Assembly: GCF_018595685.2 (NCBI RefSeq)
Contig: NZ_CP092334.1
Span: 772,001-836,000 of the forward strand
Direction of reading: 5' to 3'
Source of the DNA: Flavihumibacter rivuli
Lineage (GTDB): Bacteria > Bacteroidota > Bacteroidia > Chitinophagales > Chitinophagaceae
DNA: 64,000 nucleotides
Shown: in pieces, positions 34,220 through 43,769 of the stretch
Layout: every line of letters begins with the position of its first letter
Position numbering within the stretch: the stretch's first letter is position 1
Translations under genes and position numbers: made by a program
Notes under the pieces: model-generated
Database searches by the model: none
The model's input: only the letters and a program-made list of their open reading frames with translations
What the model was told of the DNA's origin: nothing

Positions 34220-36223
34220 ATGAAAAATATTTCAAGGATCGTTCTGTGGGTGTTAGGGATTGCCTTTGTTTTACTGGCGGCCATGTCTGCAGCACGATTG
34301 TTTACTTATTATACTTTTAAATTGCCCGGAACAGCTGACGGACCCCTTGGGAGGGCTTTCTGGCTGGGCTTTCGCTATGATGCGAGGGTGGTTGCCATCA
34401 TTGGCTTACTGGTCCTCCTGCTTACCCTTATACCTGCCCTTGACCCTTTCCGCAATAAGCGATCCCTTGTTTTTTGGAAGGTTTTCTTTTTTATTGTCTG
34501 CCTTATTTTGAGTTCCTTCTATATCATTGACTTCCTCCATTACCGCTACCTCAACCAGCGCCTTAATGCAAGTGCCCTGAGTTTCCTGGAAGATGCCGGT
34601 ATTTCTGCCACTATGGTCTGGCAAACCTATCCCGTTTTGCGGTTGCTGTTGGGGATAGCCGTTCTGACCTGGGCCATGGCCAGGCTGATCATTTGGTTGT
34701 ACAAGGTCATCGGCAATGCCAGGCCTGGCGTGAGTAAACGAAATCTGGTATTGAGCTGGGTGGCTTGTTTCCTTTTGTTAGGGTTGGCTGTTTTCGGAAG
34801 GGCAGGGCAGTACCCGCTCCGCTGGAGCGATGCCTTCAACATGGGTAATGACTTCTATGCCAATATAGCCCTAAACCCTCTCCAATCCTTTTTCAGTTCC
34901 TTCAAGTTCAGGACATCCTCCTATGACCTGGCTAAGGTGAGGGCCGCCTACCCCCAGGTAGCCAATTACCTGGGCGTTACCAGGCCGGATAGCGTACAAC
35001 TCAATTTTACCAGGGATGTGGCTCCCGATTCTGTCTATAATTGGAAAGGCAATGGCCAGCCCAATGTGGTCCTCGTGATCTGTGAGAGTTTTAGCGGATA
35101 CAAGAGTTCCATGTGGGGGAACCCACTGAATACAACGCCCTATTTCGCCGAGCTCTGTAAGCAGGGGATTTTCTTTGATAATTGTTTTACCCCGCTCATC
35201 GGCACGGCAAAAGGGGTGTGGGCTACCATCACCGGTATCCCCGATGTGGAATTGGTCAAAACGGCCAGCAGGAACCCAATGATGGTGGACCAGCACACCA
35301 TCATCAATGATTTCAAAGGCTATGAAAAATATTATTTCCTGGGCGGTAGCACCAGCTGGGCGAATATCCGTGGTATTCTCACCAATAATATCCAGGGACT
35401 GCATTTGTATGAGGAAGATGATTATTCCGTTCCCAAAATTGATGTTTGGGGAATCAGTGATAAGAATCTTTTCCTGGAAGCGGATAAGGTGTTGAAAAAG
35501 GAGAAGCATCCATTCTTTGCCATCATCCAGACCGCTGACAACCATCGGCCGTATACCATTCCTGAAGAGGATAGGGAGGCCGTGGGCCTGATGCAGTTCC
35601 CGAAGGACAGCCTTACCAAGTATGGGTTCGAATCGAATGAGGAACTAAATGCCTTCCGTTACACAGATTATTGTTTCAGGAAGTTCGTGGAAGCGGCTAA
35701 ACAATCGCCCTATTTCCAGAATACCATCTTCGCCTTTATCGGGGATCATGGGATTGCGGGAAATGCAGGCCCCCTGTTTCCCAAATCATGGACGGATAAT
35801 GGTCTTTCTGCGAACCATGTGCCTTTCCTTGTTTATGCACCGGGAAAACTTGATCCCCAGCGGATCCATGCAGCGGCCTCCCAGGTAGATGTGATGCCTA
35901 CTCTGGCAGGGGTGGCCAATATCCCCTATACCAATACTACCCTTGGGAGGGACCTCCTGGCTCGTCAGGCTGCTGATAGCGGGCAGTCGAACAAGGCTTT
36001 TATCATGGACTACAACAACAAGACCCTCGGGGTTATCCGGCCACCCTACTACTATAACCGGAAGTTGCAGGGCAAGGCCAGTGTTATGGCCTGGGCAGAA
36101 ATCGACAGGCCCCAGTCAGGCGAGGCTCCGGCTTCGCAGGACTTTGAGTTCTGGTCAACTGCCTTTTACGAGACCTCCCGTTACATGTTGCTGAATAACA
36201 AAAAGAAAGGAGCGACAAAATGA
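34220..36223 (+). CDS. LTA-synthase/sulfatase-family membrane phosphotransferase
   Basis: A 667-residue protein with five N-terminal membrane helices (to about residue 215) followed by a periplasmic sulfatase-fold domain. The expected nucleophile Thr329 lies in FTPLIGTAKGVWATITG, with NVVLVICESFSGY upstream and FAFIGDHG later as metal-binding segments. In Gram-negatives such enzymes add phosphoglycerol or phosphoethanolamine-type groups to envelope glycans; the substrate here is unknown. The ATG at 34220 is chosen; a TTG 33 bases upstream is less likely. Confidence 0.85.
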   Translation: MKNISRIVLWVLGIAFVLLAAMSAARLFTYYTFKLPGTADGPLGRAFWLGFRYDARVVAIIGLLVLLLTLIPALDPFRNKRSLVFWKVFFFIVCLILSSFYIIDFLHYRYLNQRLNASALSFLEDAGISATMVWQTYPVLRLLLGIAVLTWAMARLIIWLYKVIGNARPGVSKRNLVLSWVACFLLLGLAVFGRAGQYPLRWSDAFNMGNDFYANIALNPLQSFFSSFKFRTSSYDLAKVRAAYPQVANYLGVTRPDSVQLNFTRDVAPDSVYNWKGNGQPNVVLVICESFSGYKSSMWGNPLNTTPYFAELCKQGIFFDNCFTPLIGTAKGVWATITGIPDVELVKTASRNPMMVDQHTIINDFKGYEKYYFLGGSTSWANIRGILTNNIQGLHLYEEDDYSVPKIDVWGISDKNLFLEADKVLKKEKHPFFAIIQTADNHRPYTIPEEDREAVGLMQFPKDSLTKYGFESNEELNAFRYTDYCFRKFVEAAKQSPYFQNTIFAFIGDHGIAGNAGPLFPKSWTDNGLSANHVPFLVYAPGKLDPQRIHAAASQVDVMPTLAGVANIPYTNTTLGRDLLARQAADSGQSNKAFIMDYNNKTLGVIRPPYYYNRKLQGKASVMAWAEIDRPQSGEAPASQDFEFWSTAFYETSRYMLLNNKKKGATK

Positions 36224-36231
36224 TAGCGATG

Positions 36232-36266
36232 AAAAAGGGAAGTGTCAAAACTTCCCTTTTTTATTT
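36232..36266. terminator. Bidirectional terminator
   Basis: AAAAAGGGAAGT pairs with ACTTCCCTTTTT, with A and T runs on both flanks. It overlaps the stop codon of the minus-strand methyltransferase (36261-36263) and can serve both converging genes. Confidence 0.8.
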
Positions 36267-37001
36267 TTTCCTGGCCACCATCAGCATCCTGGGTGATTTC
36301 CGGACATCATAGTGCCCGAAGGAATAGTCGCCATATACTTCCTGGATCTGCAGGTTGTGGAAGGAGAACATATCATTGAAATCACCAAGGGAAAACTTGG
36401 CCACTTTTTCGGTGTATTCTATCGGGGCTTCCAGTGCATCATCTTCCACTACTATCTTCTTGTAGAAATGGGTTTCGTCGAACCATTTGGTGATGTAATA
36501 ATTGACACCGTCAAACTCTTCTTCGTGTTTATGTACCAGGTGGTCTTCTGCGTAATGGACATTCAGGTAATCCAGTACCAGTGTGCCATTGGGTTTCAGG
36601 GATTGGGAAATGGTGCGGATGGCATTGTAATGCTCCCTTTCGGTTTTGAAGTACCCAAAACTGGTGAAAAAATTAAAGGCATAATCGAAGTAGTTGATCC
36701 AAAAGGGGAGGCGGATATCATGTACAAAGAAATGGAGGTTGTCCTGCTGGTAGTGCAGGGCTTCCTCAATGCTATGGCTGGCAATATCGATCCCTGTAAC
36801 ATCGAATCCATGGCTGGCAAGGGTTCTCGCATGACGTCCCTTCCCACAACAAACATCCAGCATCCTTGACCCGGCCGCAGGTTGAAGCAGTCCGATCAGG
36901 TTATGGATAAATTGGGCTGCTTCAGCTTCATCGCGCTTAAAATAAAGTTGATGGTAATAAGGGGAATTGAACCAATGCTGAAACCAACTTCCAGTCGACA
37001 T
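36261..37001 (-). CDS. Class I SAM-dependent methyltransferase
   Basis: A 246-residue soluble enzyme with the Rossmann-type SAM site MLDVCCGKGRHARTLASHG (motif I, about 44-62), acidic strand end VTGIDIA and motif around LVLDYLNV. The substrate is unknown; a small molecule such as a quinone or fatty-acid derivative is possible. It is divergent from glmM. TACTTTTG lies 18 bases before the ATG. Confidence 0.85.
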   Translation of the reverse strand: MSTGSWFQHWFNSPYYHQLYFKRDEAEAAQFIHNLIGLLQPAAGSRMLDVCCGKGRHARTLASHGFDVTGIDIASHSIEEALHYQQDNLHFFVHDIRLPFWINYFDYAFNFFTSFGYFKTEREHYNAIRTISQSLKPNGTLVLDYLNVHYAEDHLVHKHEEEFDGVNYYITKWFDETHFYKKIVVEDDALEAPIEYTEKVAKFSLGDFNDMFSFHNLQIQEVYGDYSFGHYDVRKSPRMLMVARKK

Positions 37002-37019
37002 ATTCCTTCAAAATTTCTC

Positions 37020-37027
37020 CAAAAGTA
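37020..37027 (-). promoter_or_regulatory. TAnnTTTG -7 element for the methyltransferase gene
   Basis: Minus-strand TACTTTTG ends 18 bases before the ATG. No clear -33 TTG. Confidence 0.45.
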
Positions 37028-37198
37028 CAGGGGCTAAACCGAATTGTGGCCAAGGTTATGAACATATTATTTACAACTGCCCGATTTGTATGAATTTGGC
37101 ACTTTCCTTGTGAAATTGAAGTTATCCACATCCTTTCGCCTGCCCGTCGCGGGCTGAATAACTTACCCACATCTGTGCCCCTCAAGACCGGAATCGCT

Positions 37199-37206
37199 TA
37201 TTTTTG
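37199..37206 (+). promoter_or_regulatory. TAnnTTTG -7 element for glmM
   Basis: TATTTTTG ends 19 bases before the GTG start at 37226, matching the leader spacing of several genes in this window. Confidence 0.45.
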
Positions 37207-37225
37207 GAATATAAACCTTTGAACC

Positions 37226-38605
37226 GTGGCATTGATAAAAAGTATATCTGGAATTCGTGGAACCATAGGCGGGCATCCTACTGAAAATTTAACCCCCCTC
37301 GACGTCGTTCGGTTTACCGCTGCATACGGCAGCATGTTGCTCCACCAGAATAAAACCCCTAAGGTAGTGGTCGGCAGGGATGGAAGGATCAGCGGTGATA
37401 TGGTTAACCAACTGGTGCAGCAAACATTGGCAGGACTAGGCATCAATGTAGTGGACCTTGGCCTTTCAACCACCCCGACTGTTGAGATGGCAGTGAAATG
37501 GGAAGGAGCGGATGGAGGTATCATCATAACGGCCAGTCACAATCCCAAGGAGTGGAATGCACTTAAATTATTGAATAGCGAAGGCGAATTCATTTCCGCA
37601 GAAGCGGGTGCACAGGTATTGGATATCGCTTCCCGCGATGATTTCCGCTTTGCCGCTGTTGATAAACTTGGATCCATTACCCCGAACCATACTTATATTG
37701 ATAAGCATATTGAAGCGGTTGTCAACTATCCCCTGGTGAACTGCGAAGGCATCAGGAACAAGGGGTTCAGGGTAGTAGTGGATGCGATCAATTCAACCGG
37801 CGCCCTGGCCATACCCAAATTATTGTATGCCCTCGGCGTGGAAGATGTGGTGGTGCTGAACGGTGAAGTGAACGGCCGGTTCGCCCACAACCCGGAACCA
37901 TTGCCCGAGAACCTGTCCGAATTGAGTGCAGAAGTGAAGAAGCGTGGTGCCTCATTGGGTATTGCCGTTGACCCGGATGTGGATCGCCTTTGCTTTGTTT
38001 GTGAAGACGGAAGCATGTTTGGGGAAGAGTATACCCTGGTGGCAGTTGCCGATTACGTTTTGAGCCATCGCAAGGGGAATACTGTTTCCAATATGAGCAG
38101 TACCAAGGCGCTGAAGGAAATTACCCTGAAGCATGGCGGGGAATATTTCCCATCAGCAGTAGGGGAGGTGAATGTGGTGAAAAGAATGAAGGAAGTGAAT
38201 GCAGTGATCGGCGGGGAAGGTAATGGTGGGATCATTGTTCCTGACCTCCACTATGGCCGTGACGCCCTGATTGGTATCGGCCTATTCCTGAGTGCACTTT
38301 CCCAGCATAAGAACGGCATCAAGTCCTTCCGTGCCCGTTACCCTGATTATTTCATTTCGAAGAATAAGATCGAATTGGAGAAGGGCATTAATGTGGTGGA
38401 TATCTTCGAGAAGATCAAGAAGAAATACAAAAAGCAACCGCTGAATACAGAAGATGGTCTGAAGATCGAGTTCGATTCGGACTGGGTACACCTCAGGACA
38501 TCCAATACGGAACCGATTATCAGGATCTATGCTGAAAGTAATTTCGAAACCACGGCCAATAATATTGCCCTTCGCCTGATGCAGGACATCAAGGAGTTTA
38601 TGTGA
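37226..38605 (+). CDS. glmM: Phosphoglucosamine mutase / phosphohexomutase
   Basis: Converts glucosamine 6-phosphate to glucosamine 1-phosphate for UDP-GlcNAc and peptidoglycan synthesis. The 459-residue alpha-D-phosphohexomutase has the start SISGIRGTIGG, VVVGRDGRISG, active serine Ser104 in TASHNPKEWNALK, the metal loop DPDVDRL and the sugar loop GGEGNGGIIVPD, plus a phosphate loop RTSNTEPIIRIY. Its specificity could be closer to phosphomannomutase. Translation starts at GTG 37226. It ends in a terminator at 38670-38697. Confidence 0.85.
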   Translation: MALIKSISGIRGTIGGHPTENLTPLDVVRFTAAYGSMLLHQNKTPKVVVGRDGRISGDMVNQLVQQTLAGLGINVVDLGLSTTPTVEMAVKWEGADGGIIITASHNPKEWNALKLLNSEGEFISAEAGAQVLDIASRDDFRFAAVDKLGSITPNHTYIDKHIEAVVNYPLVNCEGIRNKGFRVVVDAINSTGALAIPKLLYALGVEDVVVLNGEVNGRFAHNPEPLPENLSELSAEVKKRGASLGIAVDPDVDRLCFVCEDGSMFGEEYTLVAVADYVLSHRKGNTVSNMSSTKALKEITLKHGGEYFPSAVGEVNVVKRMKEVNAVIGGEGNGGIIVPDLHYGRDALIGIGLFLSALSQHKNGIKSFRARYPDYFISKNKIELEKGINVVDIFEKIKKKYKKQPLNTEDGLKIEFDSDWVHLRTSNTEPIIRIYAESNFETTANNIALRLMQDIKEFM

Positions 38606-38669
38606 TGCAGGCCGGCCTCCCTCCCGCAAGCCGGGGAAGGCTATTTGAAAATATTTACTGAACTTTGCG

Positions 38670-38697
38670 GCTTCCCGGTATTAAGGGAAGCTTTTTT
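38670..38697 (+). terminator. Terminator between glmM and the cysteine desulfurase
   Basis: GCTTCCC pairs with GGGAAGC over an eight-base loop, followed by six T residues. It lies 64 bases after the glmM stop. Confidence 0.75.
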
Positions 38698-38713
38698 ATT
38701 TAACCCTAGCAAA

Positions 38714-39841
38714 GTGAAAAGGATCTATTTTGACAATGCGGCAACCACAGCCCTGGACCCCCAGGTGTTGGAAGCTATGATGCCCTTCCTGACAGAAAAA
38801 TTCGGTAACCCTTCCTCCATTTACTCTTACGGCAGGGAAAGCAGGCTGGCGATCGAGAACGCCCGAAAGACCGTGGCCAGGATCCTGAATGCCCATCCGG
38901 CGGAAATATTCTTTACCTCCGGGGGTACGGAAAGCAGCAATACGGCTATTACTGCCGCCGTGCGCGACCTGGGCTGCAGGCATATCATTAGTTCACCCAT
39001 AGAGCACCACGCCACTTCCCATACCGTGGAATTCCTCTACCGGAATGGTGAGGCTGCCCTTAGTTATGTAAAACTGCTATCCAATGGCCATGTGGACCTG
39101 GAAGACCTTGAGGCATTGCTGGCCTCCAGCGATGAAAAATGCCTCGTTACGCTGATGCATGCCAATAATGAGATCGGGAACCTGCTCGACCTTCATGCAG
39201 TAGGCGAGATCTGCAAGAAGTTCAATGCCATTTTCCATTCCGATACAGTGCAGACGGTTGGCCATTATCCATTCGACCTGCGCAATACCCCGGTGCATTT
39301 CATTACAGGAGCCGGCCATAAGTTCCATGGCCCCAAAGGGGTGGGAATGCTTTACATTAATGAGAACGTACAGATCAAACCCTATATCCATGGTGGATCT
39401 CAGGAACGGAATATGAGGGCCGGTACGGAAAACCTGTATGGTATTGTAGGCTTTGCCAGGGCGCTTGAACTGGCCACCAATCATTACGAGAACGACAGCA
39501 TCTATATCCAGGGCCTTAAGGAATATATGGCGGAACAGTTACAGCTGCACATCAAGGGTGTTTCCTTCAATGGCGATACTTTTGGCCGAAGCCTCTATAC
39601 CGTTTTGAATGTTTCCTTCCCTAAAACGGAGAAATCAGAGATGATCCTGTTCAACCTCGACATCAACGGTATTTGCGCATCAGGTGGAAGTGCCTGCACC
39701 AGCGGGGTAGACCAGGGATCCCATGTGATCAGGGCCATCAACAATAACCCCAACCAGGTAGCAGTACGCTTCTCTTTTTCAAAATACAATACCAAAGAAG
39801 AGATAGACCAGGTGGTCAATAAACTGAAAACGCTTATTTAA
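38714..39841 (+). CDS. Cysteine desulfurase (NifS/IscS-like)
   Basis: Removes sulfur from L-cysteine as an enzyme persulfide for Fe-S clusters or tRNA thiolation. The 375-residue PLP enzyme begins KRIYFDNAATTALDPQVLEAM and shows FTSGGTESSNTA, HANNEIGN, the PLP lysine Lys203 in GAGHKFHGPKG and the active Cys328 in GGSACTSG. GTG 38714 is preferred over a TTG at 38645, because the glmM terminator lies between them. No iscU or suf genes are adjacent. Confidence 0.93.
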   Translation: MKRIYFDNAATTALDPQVLEAMMPFLTEKFGNPSSIYSYGRESRLAIENARKTVARILNAHPAEIFFTSGGTESSNTAITAAVRDLGCRHIISSPIEHHATSHTVEFLYRNGEAALSYVKLLSNGHVDLEDLEALLASSDEKCLVTLMHANNEIGNLLDLHAVGEICKKFNAIFHSDTVQTVGHYPFDLRNTPVHFITGAGHKFHGPKGVGMLYINENVQIKPYIHGGSQERNMRAGTENLYGIVGFARALELATNHYENDSIYIQGLKEYMAEQLQLHIKGVSFNGDTFGRSLYTVLNVSFPKTEKSEMILFNLDINGICASGGSACTSGVDQGSHVIRAINNNPNQVAVRFSFSKYNTKEEIDQVVNKLKTLI

Positions 39842-39860
39842 GCCCGGTATAATTTGTTTT

Positions 39861-39890
39861 AATAGCACCCATTGGGTGCTATTTTTTTTG
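39861..39890 (+). terminator. Terminator after the cysteine desulfurase
   Basis: AATAGCACCC with GGGTGCTATT forms a tight stem followed by eight T residues. Confidence 0.85.
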
Positions 39891-40028
39891 CTGCTATGAG
39901 CTGACGACAAGGAAGCTAGCCTTCGGTACAACAACTCTTTAACAGATAGGAATAGCCGAAATGAATTTTTCTCAATACAAAGGAAAATGCGCTTTGACTG
40001 TGGCGCAGGTGAAAGGTTTAATGGGATG

Positions 40029-40122
40029 CCGGGATTTATTTACTTAACAAAAACTTAGACCTGTAGCGGGTTTCATGGCATGTTTTTCATTGCAATAAGA
40101 GTAAGCCGGCTATAAATCCCGG
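40029..40122. repeat. 11-bp inverted repeat in the barrel-gene leader
   Basis: CCGGGATTTAT (40029-40039) is the exact reverse complement of ATAAATCCCGG (40112-40122), 72 bases apart, with the second arm ending 13 bases before the start at 40136. It could be an operator pair or a long-range mRNA fold over the start region. Confidence 0.5.
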
Positions 40123-40135
40123 TTTGCAATTGGTT

Positions 40136-40804
40136 ATGAAAAAGATTTTTACCCTGGCTGTTATGATGCTTGCAATCACTATCAGTTATGCTCAAACGAA
40201 GATTGGTTATGGTGTGAAGGCTGGAATGAACTTTGCCTCCATAACCGGAGACGCCAATACGCAATTGAATAATTTACTGGAACTATCCGATGGCATGGTG
40301 AAAACAAGCGGCAGGACCGGCTACCATGTTGGGGCCTACCTTCAGGTGCCCTTGACGGAAAATCTTTTACTGGAGCCTGCCTTGCTCTATTCCCGTAAGG
40401 GCTATGAACTGGAAGGTAATTTCGATTTCAAGATGTTGGAATTACTGGGTATTTCCGCCAGGGCGGAATTGATCAGCCAATATATTGACCTTCCGCTGGT
40501 ATTGAAGGCTAAACTGGGTAAAGGCTTCCAGGTTTATGCCGGCCCACAGGTTTCCTATATGCTCCGTTCCGACCTCAGGGCCAGGGCCGGCTTACTGGGC
40601 ATTAACCTGCTGAATGAAAAGTTTGATGTGTCTGGTTCGTTTAACAATTGGGATGCAGCCCTTACTGCCGGATTGGCTTACCAGTTTGGCAATGGGGTGA
40701 ATGTATATGCCGGCTATGACCATGGACTAACCAGGATCGACGCAAACCGTTCTGTGGATGCCAGGAACAAGGTATTTCGAGTAGGGATGGGTGTTAGTTT
40801 CTAA
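40136..40804 (+). CDS. Outer-membrane beta-barrel protein (PorT/OMP_b-brl_2 type)
   Basis: A 222-residue protein with a signal peptide (MKKIFTLAVMMLAITISYAQ) and a repeating beta-strand pattern with TKIGYGVKAGMNFASITGD at the start, YHVGAYLQVPL, LLEPALLYSRKGYEL, GFQVYAGPQVSYML and VFRVGMGVSF at the C-terminus. The terminal Phe is typical of barrel insertion. Small barrels of this kind are common in Bacteroidota and mostly uncharacterised. ATG 40136 is chosen because it opens the signal; an ATG 12 bases upstream is also in frame. Confidence 0.85.
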   Translation: MKKIFTLAVMMLAITISYAQTKIGYGVKAGMNFASITGDANTQLNNLLELSDGMVKTSGRTGYHVGAYLQVPLTENLLLEPALLYSRKGYELEGNFDFKMLELLGISARAELISQYIDLPLVLKAKLGKGFQVYAGPQVSYMLRSDLRARAGLLGINLLNEKFDVSGSFNNWDAALTAGLAYQFGNGVNVYAGYDHGLTRIDANRSVDARNKVFRVGMGVSF

Positions 40805-40846
40805 TGGAAAGGCCGACTGGCCATTCTATCCTGCATGGGTAAAAAG

Positions 40847-40873
40847 AACCGGTAAGGCAATCCCTTACCGGTT
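40847..40873. terminator. Bidirectional terminator
   Basis: AACCGGTAAGG (40847-40857) pairs with CCTTACCGGTT (40863-40873). Convergent genes end on each side (the barrel at 40804 and mutS at 40929). Confidence 0.75.
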
Positions 40874-40928
40874 TGTTCTCTGTATATACTATCCTGGATT
40901 GCCATCGCAACCCTTTTCAATCAATTGA

Positions 40929-43550
40929 TTACTTGATCATATTCTTGATCTCCTGCAGTTTTAACAAGGCCTCCACCGGCGTTAACCGGTTGATGTCGAT
41001 TCCCTCCAGTGTTTTACGGATGGAGTCGAAGGTCTGGGAGTGGATATCGAAAATGGATAGCTGCATCTTGGGGCCTCCGATCTCCTTTACCTTTTCTTTC
41101 AGGCTGGTATCAGCATTCACTTCCTTTTCTGCCAGGTGCTTGCTTTCCAGTTGGACCAGGATCTCATTTGCCCTTTCGATCAGCGATGGGGGCATGCCGG
41201 CCATTTTGGCTACGTGAATACCGAAGCTATGGGTGGTGCCTCCGGGGGCTAGTTTGCGCAGGAAGATCACCTTATTGCCCACTTCCTTATTGGTGATATG
41301 GAAGTTCCGGATACGTGACCATTTGTTTTCCAGTTCATTGAGCTCATGGTAATGGGTGGCGAACAGGGTGAGCGGTGCCTGTGGTGCCTGGTGCAGGTGT
41401 TCAACAATGCTCCAGGCAATGGAAATGCCATCATAGGTAGAAGTCCCCCTGCCGATCTCATCCAGGAGGATCAGGCTGCGGCTGGTCACATTGTTGATGA
41501 TGGAGGCGGTCTCATTCATTTCAACCATGAAGGTGGATTCCCCGCCACTGAGGTTGTCTGACGCCCCCACACGGGTAAAGATCTTATCCGTTACCGGGAT
41601 ATTCGCCTCCGAGGCCGGGACAAAGCTACCCATATGTGCCATCAGGGTGATCAAGGCAACCTGCCTTAACAAAGCGCTCTTACCACTCATGTTGGGACCC
41701 GTCAGGATAATGATCTGCTGGTCCGATTTGCTAAGGGTGATATCATTGTCGACATAGGTCTCACCCGGCTGCAGGTACCTTTCGATCACCGGATGCCTGC
41801 CCGCCTTGATCTCTAAGGCATCCTCTTCGTGTATGCGTGGACGTTTGTAACCAAATTGCAGGGCGTTCTGGGCGAAGCACAATAAGCAATCCAGGATGGC
41901 CAGGACATTGCCATTGGTCTGGATAGGGGAAAGGTAGTCCTGCAATTCATTCAGCAATGCTTCAAACAATTGCAGTTCGATCAGCAGGATCTTATCCTCG
42001 GCACCTGTGATCTTCTCTTCATATTCCTTTAACTCAGGGGTGATATACCGTTCTGCGTTGGCCAGGGTCTGTTTCCTGGTCCACCTATCCGGCACTTTGT
42101 TCTTATGGGTATTGGTTACTTCAAGGTAATAACCAAAAACATTATTGAAACCGATCTTCAGGGAGGGGATGCCGGTATTGGCCGACTCCTGTTGTTGCAA
42201 TTGCACCAGGTATTCCTTGCCGCTGGAAGCGATCTTCCTGAGCTCATCCAGTTCGGCATGAACCCCTGAAGCGATGATGCCTCCTTTGACTGCTGTGGCT
42301 GGCGGGTTTTCAGGCAGTTCCCTGATGATCTTTTCAGCGATATAGGTACAGGGGTTCAGGGAGTCCACCAAACGTTTCAGGTAAGCATTCCCTGACTGGT
42401 GACATAGTTCCTTAATGGCCGCCACCTGGTTCAATCCCTTTGCCAGTTGCAATACTTCCCTGGGGCCGATCTTTTTAAGCGGGATCTTGCTGACCAGCCT
42501 TTCTATATCCCCACACTGGCGGATATGTTGCGCCAGTTGGGTTCTTAGGTCTACCTCGGTAATAAAATATTCCACCAGGTCGAGGCGCTCATTGATCCTG
42601 CCAGCTTCCTTCAGGGGAAAGACGATCCAGCGCTTGAGCAGCCTGGCCCCCATGGGGGATACTGTTTGGTCCAGCACCTTCAGGAGGGAATGGGTCTGGT
42701 CAGAAGGGCCGCCCAGTAATTCGAGGTTCCTGATAGTGAAACGATCCATCCAGAGGAAATCACCCCTGTCGATCCGGTGCAGGGAGGTGATGTGCTGGAG
42801 GTTGGGATGTTCGGTGTCCTTCAGGTAATGGATGATGGCACCTGCTGCCACCAGGCCATCCTTCATTTCCTCAACACCAAAACCTTTCAGGGAGTGGGTC
42901 TGGAAATGTTTCAGCAGGGTTTCCAATGCATAGCTTTCCTGGAAGATCCATTCATCCAGGGTATAGGTATAGAAACGGGTACCAAAGAATTCCTTGAACT
43001 GCTTTTGCCGGTGCCGCTGGAAAAGGACTTCGGCTGGCTGGAAACTTTGCAGCAATTTATCCGCATATTCCCTGTCCCCTTCGGCAACAAAGAATTCGCC
43101 AGTGGAGATATCGAGGAAGGCAATGCCATAACGGTTCTCCTCAATGAAATTGATGCTGCCCAGGAAGTTATTGGAATGGTGTTCCAATAGTTTGTCATTG
43201 GTAGCGGTTCCGGGGGTAACCATTTCTGTTACGCCCCGCTTAACAATACCCTTAGCTTGTTTGGGATCTTCCAGCTGGTCGCAAATGGCCACGCGGTATC
43301 CTGCCTTAACCAGCTTGTGCAGGTAGGTTTCCAGGGCATGGTGGGGGAATCCTGCCAGTTCGCTGGATGAAGCCGCACCATTATTCCTTTTGGTTAGGGT
43401 GATGCCCAATACTTGCGAAGCGATGATGGCATCGGGGCCGAATGTTTCATAAAAGTCGCCCACCCTGAAGAGCAGTACCGCATCGGGATACCTTTGTTTG
43501 ATGGCCTTATGCTGCTGCATCAGGGGCGTTTCTGCACTCGATTTCGACAT
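40929..43550 (-). CDS. mutS: DNA mismatch repair protein MutS
   Basis: An 873-residue mismatch recognition ATPase. It has the mismatch-binding F-x-E motif (VGDFYETFGPDA) near residue 35, the connector, lever and clamp domains, and the C-terminal ABC ATPase with Walker A GPNMSGKS near residue 618 and Walker B/signature DEIGRGTSTYDG, then an HTH-like end. Length fits MutS1. ATG 43550 is preferred over an ATG 9 bases upstream. TATATTTG ends six bases before it, suggesting a leaderless message. mutL is not adjacent. Confidence 0.96.
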   Translation of the reverse strand: MSKSSAETPLMQQHKAIKQRYPDAVLLFRVGDFYETFGPDAIIASQVLGITLTKRNNGAASSSELAGFPHHALETYLHKLVKAGYRVAICDQLEDPKQAKGIVKRGVTEMVTPGTATNDKLLEHHSNNFLGSINFIEENRYGIAFLDISTGEFFVAEGDREYADKLLQSFQPAEVLFQRHRQKQFKEFFGTRFYTYTLDEWIFQESYALETLLKHFQTHSLKGFGVEEMKDGLVAAGAIIHYLKDTEHPNLQHITSLHRIDRGDFLWMDRFTIRNLELLGGPSDQTHSLLKVLDQTVSPMGARLLKRWIVFPLKEAGRINERLDLVEYFITEVDLRTQLAQHIRQCGDIERLVSKIPLKKIGPREVLQLAKGLNQVAAIKELCHQSGNAYLKRLVDSLNPCTYIAEKIIRELPENPPATAVKGGIIASGVHAELDELRKIASSGKEYLVQLQQQESANTGIPSLKIGFNNVFGYYLEVTNTHKNKVPDRWTRKQTLANAERYITPELKEYEEKITGAEDKILLIELQLFEALLNELQDYLSPIQTNGNVLAILDCLLCFAQNALQFGYKRPRIHEEDALEIKAGRHPVIERYLQPGETYVDNDITLSKSDQQIIILTGPNMSGKSALLRQVALITLMAHMGSFVPASEANIPVTDKIFTRVGASDNLSGGESTFMVEMNETASIINNVTSRSLILLDEIGRGTSTYDGISIAWSIVEHLHQAPQAPLTLFATHYHELNELENKWSRIRNFHITNKEVGNKVIFLRKLAPGGTTHSFGIHVAKMAGMPPSLIERANEILVQLESKHLAEKEVNADTSLKEKVKEIGGPKMQLSIFDIHSQTFDSIRKTLEGIDINRLTPVEALLKLQEIKNMIK

Positions 43551-43556
43551 AGCCAG

Positions 43557-43564
43557 CAAATATA
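43557..43564 (-). promoter_or_regulatory. TAnnTTTG -7 element for mutS
   Basis: Minus-strand TATATTTG is six bases from the mutS ATG at 43550, so transcription likely starts at or very near the start codon. Confidence 0.5.
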
Positions 43565-43757
43565 AGGGATGGCCATGGGGATGGGAAAGTATTGTTCCGG
43601 ATGGTTGATATCGTGTGAAGATTTAAATGTTTGGAAACGATAGTGACCGGGTAAGTCCTGACCAGGTTATCATAAGCCTGGTACATATCTGAAATAATGT
43701 TATGCTGTGTATCCAGCCCGCTTCAATGGAAACTGCAGGCTTGCCGCTCCAAAACCC

Positions 43758-43765
43758 TAATTTTG
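43758..43765 (+). promoter_or_regulatory. TAnnTTTG -7 element for the TrmH-like gene
   Basis: TAATTTTG ends four bases before the ATG at 43770. Predicts a leaderless transcript. Confidence 0.5.
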
Positions 43766-43769
43766 CGCC

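Noticed and set aside
37122..37171. Chromosomal origin at the DnaA-box-like pair
   Set aside because: Only two boxes, no dnaA, dnaN or gyrB nearby, and no skew information in a single window. Kept only as a low-interest finding.
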